Source of the DNA: Clostridia bacterium
GTDB lineage: Bacteria; Bacillota; Clostridia; Oscillospirales; Acutalibacteraceae
Reading direction: 5' to 3'
DNA length: 64,000 nucleotides
Assembly (NCBI GenBank): GCA_029226955.1
Contig: JAQXZA010000034.1
Coordinates: forward strand, 1 to 64,000
Below, in pieces: positions 58,215 to 64,000 of this stretch; within the stretch, counting starts at the first letter, position 1; each line of letters begins with the position of its first letter. The notes under the pieces are model-generated. The model ran no database searches, was not told the origin of the DNA, and saw only the letters and a list, made by a program, of their open reading frames with translations. The position numbers and the translations under genes are program-made.

Positions 58215-58637
58215 TTGGCACGTTTATCATTGTCAGAGTGTAATCCAAAAGAATTGAGTCCATTAACGCTTGCATTTGTCGGCGACGGAGTATATGACTT
58301 GCTTGTCCGTGAAGAACTTGTATGCAGTGCAAACCGTCCTGTCGGTCAGCTTAACAGGCTTAAAGTTGAAATTGTACGCTGTCAGGCACAGGCAAAGATG
58401 TATAATACTATTGAACCGTTTCTGACTGAGGAAGAAAAAGATGTCTTTAAGCGTGGACGAAATGCACACACCGCACACACTCCTAAAAATGCCTCGTCGG
58501 CTGAATATCATCTTGCAACAGGACTTGAAACACTTTTCGGTTATCTTTATCTTTCGGACAGAACAGACAGAATAAGAGAACTTTTTAAAATATACGGCGA
58601 AAACGGCGGATTTTTTACTGACAAAGAAACAAAATAA
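58215..58637 (+). CDS. mrnC: Mini-ribonuclease III
   Basis: 140 residues. RNase III domain without a double-stranded-RNA-binding domain; matures 23S rRNA ends in Firmicutes. The catalytic patches are LAFVGDGVYDLLVREEL near residue 20 and AEYHLATGLETLFGYLYL near 95-112. Starts with TTG after CGGAGGTTG. Cotranscribed with obg, which suits a shared ribosome-maturation role. Confidence 0.93.
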   Translation: MARLSLSECNPKELSPLTLAFVGDGVYDLLVREELVCSANRPVGQLNRLKVEIVRCQAQAKMYNTIEPFLTEEEKDVFKRGRNAHTAHTPKNASSAEYHLATGLETLFGYLYLSDRTDRIRELFKIYGENGGFFTDKETK

Positions 58638-58690
58638 TAACACAAACTAAAATTTTCGTGTTATGTTTTGGGAGGAAATTTTAAATTTAT

Positions 58691-59998
58691 ATGCAGAAAA
58701 ACAACACACTCAGAAATTTTATAAAATATGTCAGTATGAATATTCTTGGAATGATAGGCTTTTCGGTCTATGTTCTTGCCGATACATTTTTTATAGCCGA
58801 TAAACTCGGTTCTCTCGGACTTGCGGCACTCAATATTGCAATTCCGGCTTTCAGCATTATGCAGGCACTCGGACTTATGCTCGGAATAGGCGGTGCAACA
58901 AAATATTCCGTTTACAGAGAACAAAAAAATATCACAGCCGCACGGAAAATGTTTTCGGACACGCTTTTTGTCGGACTGGCTGTTTCAACTGTGCTTATGA
59001 TTTCGGGAATATTCTTTTCAAATGGAATTGCGGCAGTTCTCGGTGCTGACGGGGAAATTATCGGCGATACGTCAATATATATAAAAACGTTTCTCAGTTT
59101 TGCACCTGTATTTATCACAAATAATATATTTCTTGCCTTTGTGAGAAATGACGGTTCGCCGTCAATTTCAATGATTGCAATGCTTACAAGCAGTTTTTCA
59201 AATGTTGTGCTTGATTATGTATTTATTTTTCCGTTTAATCTCGGAATGTTCGGTGCGGCTTTTGCAACTTGTGTTTCAGCTCTTGCAAGTTTTGCGGTTT
59301 TGCTGATTTATACCGTCACAAAATCAGAAACACTGAAAATAAAGCTGACAATCCCGAAAATATCAGCAATACAAAATATAATAAAACTCGGTTTGTCGTC
59401 CTTTATAACTGAAATTTCGTCAGCGGTTGTCATTATTGCGTTTAACCTTGTAATAGCTGAAATTTCGGGCAACACAGGAATTGCGGCTTACGGAATTATC
59501 GTGAATACTGCACTTGTTGTAATTTCAATTTTTACAGGAATAGCACAGGGAATACAGCCGCTTATAAGCACTGCTTATGCACATTCCGAAAAAGCTGTAA
59601 TGAAACGCACATTTATTTATGCGTTGATACTGGAAATAATTATTTCACTGTCGGTTTATGCTTTTGTGTTCGTTTTTTCGGACGGAATAATCTCAATATT
59701 CAACAGTGAAAATAATACCGAACTTATTCCTATTGCAAAAACAGGCTTTGAAATTTATTTTGCCGGATTTTTCTTTGCCGGTTTCAATATTATTTCAGCG
59801 GCTTATCTCAGTGCAAAAGAAATGGCGGTCAATGCTTTTCTTATTTCAATTATGCGTGGACTTGTGCTGATATTGCCGTCAGTAATAATAATGGCTTTGA
59901 TTTTCGGAATGAACGGAGTATGGCTTTCATTTGTTGTTGCCGAAATGCTTACATCAGTAATAGCAATAATATGTATGACCGTCCGAAAAAATAAATGA
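58691..59998 (+). CDS. MATE-family multidrug/metabolite efflux transporter
   Basis: 435 residues with about twelve helices in two MatE repeats. Marks are NILGMIGFSVYVLADTFFIADKLG, ALGLMLGIGGATKYS, NIFLAFVRNDGSPSISMIAM and, in the second half, GIAQGIQPLISTAY. Exports cationic compounds using Na+ or H+; substrate unknown. Site GGGAGGAAA; 53 bp after mrnC, so possibly cotranscribed. Confidence 0.92.
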   Translation: MQKNNTLRNFIKYVSMNILGMIGFSVYVLADTFFIADKLGSLGLAALNIAIPAFSIMQALGLMLGIGGATKYSVYREQKNITAARKMFSDTLFVGLAVSTVLMISGIFFSNGIAAVLGADGEIIGDTSIYIKTFLSFAPVFITNNIFLAFVRNDGSPSISMIAMLTSSFSNVVLDYVFIFPFNLGMFGAAFATCVSALASFAVLLIYTVTKSETLKIKLTIPKISAIQNIIKLGLSSFITEISSAVVIIAFNLVIAEISGNTGIAAYGIIVNTALVVISIFTGIAQGIQPLISTAYAHSEKAVMKRTFIYALILEIIISLSVYAFVFVFSDGIISIFNSENNTELIPIAKTGFEIYFAGFFFAGFNIISAAYLSAKEMAVNAFLISIMRGLVLILPSVIIMALIFGMNGVWLSFVVAEMLTSVIAIICMTVRKNK

Positions 59999-60125
59999 CG
60001 GAAATTTTTTTAAAAAATTCATTATTATTCATAATTTGTTTACCGAAAATGCTACAATATGTATTATAATATTTATGTGCATTTTTGAACAAAAGTATTT
60101 TTTCTTGTCTGGGGTGAAACAAATT

Positions 60126-60983
60126 ATGTCTGTCGGACTCATACTTGAAGGTGGAGGAAACAGAGGTACATATACAGCCGGAGTGCTTGATGTACTTATG
60201 GATAACAATATATTTTTTCCTGTAACCTATGCAATATCTGCCGGTGCGTGTAATGCACTCTCTTATATTTCAAAACAGCGTGGACGAAATTATGAGATTA
60301 TAACAAAATATACGGCTGACAAGCGTTATCTCAGCTTTAAGCTGATGAGAAAAACAGGTTCAATATACGGTTTTGACTTTATTTTCGGGGAACTGTCAAA
60401 AACTCTTATACCGTTTGATTATGATGAATTTTTCAAAAGCGGTATGCAGATTTGCGTTGGGACAACCGATTGTGAAACAGGCGAAACAGTCTTTTTTGAT
60501 AAATCACAAATGAAAGACAGCTTTACTTCCGTTATTGCGTCGTCATCAATGCCGATAGTATCGAATATAGTTGAATATCAGGGGCATAAACTTCTTGACG
60601 GCGGAATAACATCACCTATACCGCTTGAAAAGGCTATGTCTGACGGCATACAAAAAAATGTTGTCATTCTTACACGTGATAAATCATATATTAAAAAACA
60701 AAAACCCGATTTTCCTGTTGGTATGCTGAAAAAGAAATACAAGGAATATCCGGCACTCATTGAGGCGATGAAAAACCGTCCTGAAATTTATAACAATGAA
60801 CGCAAATTATGCTATGAAATGCAGGATAAGGGCAACGCACTTGTAATTCAGCCGTCAAAGCCGATAACAATAGGAAAATATTGCAAAAACTCCGATAAAC
60901 TCAAAGAATTATATAATATGGGTGTGAATGACGCAAAGGAAAATTTAGTAAATATAAGACGTTTTATAGCTCTTAACAGTTAA
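60126..60983 (+). CDS. Patatin-like phospholipase
   Basis: 285 residues, RssA/YjjU-like. The oxyanion motif is LEGGGNRGTYTAGVLDVL near residue 7. The nucleophile elbow reads AISAGACNAL, where the family usually has GxSxG, so the first Gly is Ala. The catalytic Asp lies in LLDGGITSPIP. A basic C-terminal region follows. Predicted Ser-Asp lipid acyl hydrolase at the inner face of the membrane. The track start at 60036 was moved to the ATG at 60126 (site GGGGTGAAAC). Confidence 0.88.
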   Translation: MSVGLILEGGGNRGTYTAGVLDVLMDNNIFFPVTYAISAGACNALSYISKQRGRNYEIITKYTADKRYLSFKLMRKTGSIYGFDFIFGELSKTLIPFDYDEFFKSGMQICVGTTDCETGETVFFDKSQMKDSFTSVIASSSMPIVSNIVEYQGHKLLDGGITSPIPLEKAMSDGIQKNVVILTRDKSYIKKQKPDFPVGMLKKKYKEYPALIEAMKNRPEIYNNERKLCYEMQDKGNALVIQPSKPITIGKYCKNSDKLKELYNMGVNDAKENLVNIRRFIALNS

Positions 60984-61037
60984 AATTATGCACTAATGGT
61001 TCTTGATAAGAATTATTAGTGCATAATTTTTTCTTTT
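60983..61037 (+). terminator. Terminator after the patatin gene
   Basis: Perfect 15-bp stem AAATTATGCACTAAT/ATTAGTGCATAATTT followed by TTTCTTTTT. Confidence 0.92.
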
Positions 61038-61061
61038 TGGGATATTTTTTATCTTTAATGC

Positions 61062-61090
61062 TTGACAAGGATTGTAAAAAGGTGTATATT
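61062..61090 (+). promoter_or_regulatory. Promoter of the cysteine operon (TTGACA-17-TATATT)
   Basis: TTGACA at 61062-61067 and TATATT at 61085-61090. Just downstream, ACTTACAATT...TCAATTAAGT is an imperfect inverted repeat that could be an operator (weak). Confidence 0.8.
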
Positions 61091-61159
61091 AAGGTCATAA
61101 AACTTACAATTCCTATCAATTAAGTATGTTTATAGTAATGGCAAGGTGCTGATATTTTT

Positions 61160-62056
61160 ATGATTCTTGATTCAATAGGAAATACACCGCTTATCGAAAT
61201 AAAAAGTATTTCTGACTCCGAAAGAAATGTCCGTGTATATGCAAAGGCGGAATTTCTGAATCTGAGCGGTTCGGTTAAGGACAGAGCCGCAAAAGCAATG
61301 GTGCTTGACGGAATAAAGTCGGGAAAACTTACAAAAGATAAAATCATTCTTGATGCCACAAGCGGAAATACAGGTATAGCCTATGCAATGCTCGGTTCAA
61401 TACTGGGGTATAAGGTGCTTTTATGTATGCCGTCAAATGTAACATCTGAACGAAAAAAAATTATGAAAGCTTATGGTGCAGAAATAATTGAAACAAACGC
61501 TCTTGAAGGTATTGACGGTGCTTACAACGAGGCAAGACATCTTGCAGAGGAAAATCCCGATATGTATTTCTATCCTGACCAGTACAGCAACGAGGCAAAC
61601 TGGAAAGCACATTACTACACAACAGCGGAAGAAATATGGAATCAGACAAAACACAGAATAACGCATTTTGTATGCGGAACGGGTACATCAGGAACTTTTA
61701 CAGGCTGTACAAGAAAACTTAAAGAATTAAAACCCGATATTTGCAGTTTTATTATGTGTCCCGACTCGATTTTTCACGGTATTGAGGGAGTAAAGCATAC
61801 ATCAGCTATATCAAAAGGCAGTTTTTTTGATGAGTCATTAGCTGACGGAACAATCGAAATTTCTACCGAAACCGCATATAAAATGACTGAACAGCTTGCG
61901 AAAAAAGATGGACTGTTTGTCGGGATAAGTTCGGGTGCAAATGTTGCCGCTGCGGCGAAAATTGTCGGTTTTGCACCGTCTGACTCGGTAATTGTAACAG
62001 TATTGTGCGACAGCGGTTGCAGATATTTTTCAAGTCCTGTGTTTAAGAATTTGTGA
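61160..62056 (+). CDS. PLP-dependent cysteine synthase family protein (CysM-like)
   Basis: 298 residues. Fold type II PLP enzyme making cysteine from an activated serine. Marks: IGNTPLIEI at the start, the PLP lysine in LSGSVKDRAAKAM near residue 39, TSGNTGIAYAMLG, the phosphate-binding CGTGTSGTFTG, and FVGISSGANVAAA near the end. Followed by a JAMM peptidase gene and a MoaD-E1-rhodanese gene, which parallels mycobacterial CysM-Mec-CysO-MoeZ. The sulfur donor is therefore predicted to be a protein thiocarboxylate rather than free sulfide (inference). Ribosome binding site GGCAAGGTGCTG is modest. Confidence 0.9.
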   Translation: MILDSIGNTPLIEIKSISDSERNVRVYAKAEFLNLSGSVKDRAAKAMVLDGIKSGKLTKDKIILDATSGNTGIAYAMLGSILGYKVLLCMPSNVTSERKKIMKAYGAEIIETNALEGIDGAYNEARHLAEENPDMYFYPDQYSNEANWKAHYYTTAEEIWNQTKHRITHFVCGTGTSGTFTGCTRKLKELKPDICSFIMCPDSIFHGIEGVKHTSAISKGSFFDESLADGTIEISTETAYKMTEQLAKKDGLFVGISSGANVAAAAKIVGFAPSDSVIVTVLCDSGCRYFSSPVFKNL

Positions 62057-62073
62057 TAAAGGGGTGATGAAAA

Positions 62074-62508
62074 ATGATATTTATGCCTTACAATATTTTT
62101 GTACAGATTAAATCAGAGGGAGAAAAAAGTTATCCGAATGAATGTTGCGGTATCATATACGGAAACATAAGTAAAGACGGAAAAAAATACATTGAAAAAA
62201 TAGAACCTGTGTCAAATTCCTTTGATGAAAACAAAAGACAATATCGTTTTTTAATCACACCCGAAACAATGCTTAAAGCTGAACTTTATGCAAGAAAAAA
62301 CAAAACGGATATACTGGGCTTTTATCATTCTCACCCGAATTGTATGGCTGTTCCGTCAGAATATGACAGACAACACGCACTGCCTGTTTATTCATACATA
62401 ATAACATCAGTCGTGGGCAAAAGTGCTATGGATTTAACAAGCTGGGAACTTTTCAATAACAATAACGGAAGTACACATTTCTGTGAAGAAGTAATAAATA
62501 TAGAATAG
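62074..62508 (+). CDS. M67-family JAMM metallopeptidase (Mec+-like)
   Basis: 144 residues. The complete JAMM zinc site is visible: Glu in YPNECCGIIYG near residue 25 and HSHPNCMAVPSEYD (H-x-H-x7-S-x2-D) near 89-102. In mycobacteria Mec+ releases cysteine from the CysO-Cys adduct. Here it lies between cysteine synthase and the sulfur-carrier/E1 fusion, so the same role is predicted. It is also a candidate to cut the internal Gly-Gly of the fusion. AAAGGGGTGATG site; 17 bp after the preceding gene and 14 bp before the next. Confidence 0.9.
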   Translation: MIFMPYNIFVQIKSEGEKSYPNECCGIIYGNISKDGKKYIEKIEPVSNSFDENKRQYRFLITPETMLKAELYARKNKTDILGFYHSHPNCMAVPSEYDRQHALPVYSYIITSVVGKSAMDLTSWELFNNNNGSTHFCEEVINIE

Positions 62509-62522
62509 AGGAGAGAAATAAT

Positions 62523-63980
62523 ATGGCTGTAACAGTGTTTATTCCAACTACATTGAGAGCATTTACAAATCACCGCTCGGAGATTATTCTTGAAGGCAAA
62601 AATGTTTCGGAGGTAATACAGGCTCTTTCTGACGAATATCCTGATACAAAAAAGGCTTTGTTCGACAGTGAGGGAAATCTCAGGGATTTTGTAAATGTGT
62701 TTGTAGGTTCTGAAAATATAAAAAATCTTGACGGTTTTGATACGGAACTCAAAGACGGTGATGAAGTCACGCTTATTCCGGCTATTGCCGGAGGAACGGT
62801 TGAGGACAGCGTTCTCGGAGATAACAAGGGCGAAAAACTTACAAATGCCGAAATAACAAGATACAGCCGTCACCTGTTATTACAGGAAGTCGGTGTAAAG
62901 GGACAGAAAAAATTAAAAGCCGCAAAGGTGCTTATAGTAGGCTTGGGAGGACTTGGAGCACCGCTTGCAATGTATCTTGCGGCGGCAGGTGTAGGAACTA
63001 TCGGTCTTATTGATTTTGATGAGGTTGAGGAGTCAAATCTTCAAAGACAGGTTATACACAGAACACGTGATGTCGGCAGACCGAAAGTAGCCTCAGCAAA
63101 GGACGCAATAAAAAACATAAATCCGCTTGTAAAGGTAGAAACATATAATCTTTTGCTTAATGCTGAAAATGCCGTTGATATTATAAGCGAGTATGACGTT
63201 GTTGCAGACGCAACAGACAATTATCAGGCAAGGTATCTTGTGAATGATGCGTGTGTACTTCTCGGAAAGCCTGATGTTTTCGGTGCAATGTATCAGTTCG
63301 AGGGACAGACAACTGTTTATTACGCAAAAGAAGGTCCGTGTTACAGGTGTGTTTATCCATCTCCGCCGCCGGCTGGTCTTGTGCCGTCCTGTGCAATGGG
63401 CGGAGTTGTCGGTGTTTTGCCCGGAATTATCGGAACAATTCAGGCTAATGAAGTAATCAAGCTGATAGTGGGCGGTGCTGAACCGCTTATAAGCAGACTG
63501 CTTACGCTTGATGCGTGGAAAATGAAATTCCGTGAACTTCATATAACAAAAAATCCGAACTGTCCGATATGTAGCAAAAATCCCACAATAACCGAACTTG
63601 TCGATTTTGACTACGAGGATTTTTGCGGAATTAAAAAGCAACAGGAAGAGGAAGAACCTGTTGAGGCTATTGAGGCAAAAACTCTTAAACAACGTCTTGA
63701 CAACGGCGAAAAAATTACAATTATTGATGTACGTGAACCGCACGAAAGAGCCATAGTTAAATTCCCCGACGCAAAGGTTATACCGATAGGTCAGCTTGCA
63801 CGAAGACAAAACGAACTTGACCCTGATGTCGATACGGTATTTATATGCAAGGAGGGCAAAAGAAGTATTCTTGCTGTCAATACACTCCGTGAAGCCGGAT
63901 ATAAAGGAAAAATGTATAACCTCAAAGACGGTATTAATGCCTGGGCAAGAGATGTTGACCCGTCTTTCCCACAATATTAA
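62523..63980 (+). CDS. MoaD/CysO-like - E1 (MoeB/ThiF) - rhodanese fusion protein
   Basis: 485 residues. Residues 1-91 are a ubiquitin-like sulfur carrier (VFIPTTLRAFT...EVTLIPAIAGG) ending in Gly90-Gly91, but the chain continues. An E1 domain follows (~105-350) with HLLLQEVGVKGQ, ATP-binding VGLGGLGAPLA, IDFDEVEESNLQRQ, catalytic Cys290 in VPSCAMGG and zinc pairs CYRC/CPIC. The rhodanese domain (~385-482) has persulfide Cys442 in ICKEGKRS. Reaction inferred: adenylation of the carrier C-terminus and sulfur transfer to a thiocarboxylate, for cysteine synthesis with the two preceding genes. The carrier needs a free Gly-Gly end, so cleavage or a separate carrier is implied. GAGGAGAG site. Confidence 0.93.
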   Translation: MAVTVFIPTTLRAFTNHRSEIILEGKNVSEVIQALSDEYPDTKKALFDSEGNLRDFVNVFVGSENIKNLDGFDTELKDGDEVTLIPAIAGGTVEDSVLGDNKGEKLTNAEITRYSRHLLLQEVGVKGQKKLKAAKVLIVGLGGLGAPLAMYLAAAGVGTIGLIDFDEVEESNLQRQVIHRTRDVGRPKVASAKDAIKNINPLVKVETYNLLLNAENAVDIISEYDVVADATDNYQARYLVNDACVLLGKPDVFGAMYQFEGQTTVYYAKEGPCYRCVYPSPPPAGLVPSCAMGGVVGVLPGIIGTIQANEVIKLIVGGAEPLISRLLTLDAWKMKFRELHITKNPNCPICSKNPTITELVDFDYEDFCGIKKQQEEEEPVEAIEAKTLKQRLDNGEKITIIDVREPHERAIVKFPDAKVIPIGQLARRQNELDPDVDTVFICKEGKRSILAVNTLREAGYKGKMYNLKDGINAWARDVDPSFPQY

Positions 63981-64000
63981 TATAAATAATTTTTAAAATG

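Noticed and set aside
63093-63974. 293-residue reverse ORF under the E1-rhodanese gene
   Set aside because: No ribosome binding site or family signature; Cys- and Phe-rich as expected for an antisense frame of this gene.
1-64000. tRNA, rRNA, prophage or insertion sequence
   Set aside because: No cloverleaf ending, rRNA segment, transposase, integrase or phage structural gene was recognised on either strand.

Overview
The window looks like a chromosomal segment of a low-GC, Gram-positive anaerobe of the class Clostridia, most likely Oscillospiraceae/Ruminococcus-like. This is inferred from gene content, not from a marker-gene match. Supporting signs are ribosomal protein L27 with an N-terminal extension next to the protease Prp, a Mini-RNase III, TmcAL, two-subunit class I fumarase, an Oad-type sodium pump, AGGAGG-like ribosome binding sites and TTGACA-17-TATAAT promoters. 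No rRNA, tRNA, CRISPR array, intact insertion sequence or prophage was found.

Layout. 0-7.5 kb: queuosine-precursor transporter, valS, a 5'-truncated DUF262/DUF1524 restriction-type gene, a BI-1 membrane protein and a VTC/DUF4956 pair. 7.5-13.1 kb: a reverse-strand run of a class A PBP, homoserine dehydrogenase and aspartokinase, then a small BofC-like protein. 13.5-19.8 kb: an XRE regulator, an R2K-type ATP-grasp protein overlapping a zinc-ribbon gene broken by an in-frame TAG, a PMCA-type Ca2+ ATPase and two TerD proteins, resembling a Ter/calcium stress cluster. 19.9-24.4 kb: Rrf2 regulator, sirtuin, leuB and Na+-pump gamma/beta subunits. 24.4-32.7 kb: a mutarotase-like protein, tmcAL divergent from ackA, a CDF metal exporter behind a structured leader, a zinc-ribbon/TPR membrane protein and fumarase. 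32.8-38.1 kb: rlmB, a 1298-residue protein that looks like a catalytically dead P1B ATPase with a giant disordered N-terminus, and rpe. 38.1-45 kb: a repeat-rich AT-rich gap, a MecA-like adaptor, a nucleotidyltransferase, a DUF3810 metalloprotease and a multidomain HD-GYP/EAL-like/GGDEF-like protein. 45.1-53.2 kb: a 2689-residue wall-associated surface protein. 53.4-64 kb: YdcF, metA, the rplU-prp-rpmA and obg-mrnC groups, MATE, patatin, and a three-gene cysteine operon (cysteine synthase, JAMM peptidase, MoaD-E1-rhodanese fusion).

How the genes work together. Aspartokinase, homoserine dehydrogenase and MetA (Glu111, predicted acetyl-CoA user) supply the threonine/methionine branch. The final operon is predicted to make cysteine through a protein-thiocarboxylate route like the mycobacterial CysO-CysM-Mec system. 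AckA sits beside TmcAL, which uses acetate and ATP to modify tRNA-Met. The most unusual features are the pseudo-P-type ATPase, the internal di-Gly of the sulfur-carrier/E1 fusion, and a set of 7-bp-period repeat arrays that begin at or just after stop codons across the window.

Start codons were moved from the ORF track where a ribosome binding site, family N-terminus or promoter position demanded it (for example hom, the PBP, XRE, the Ca2+ ATPase, terD, sirtuin, rpe, mecA-like, metA, obg, patatin). Family assignments come from reading motifs by eye; no database search was run.
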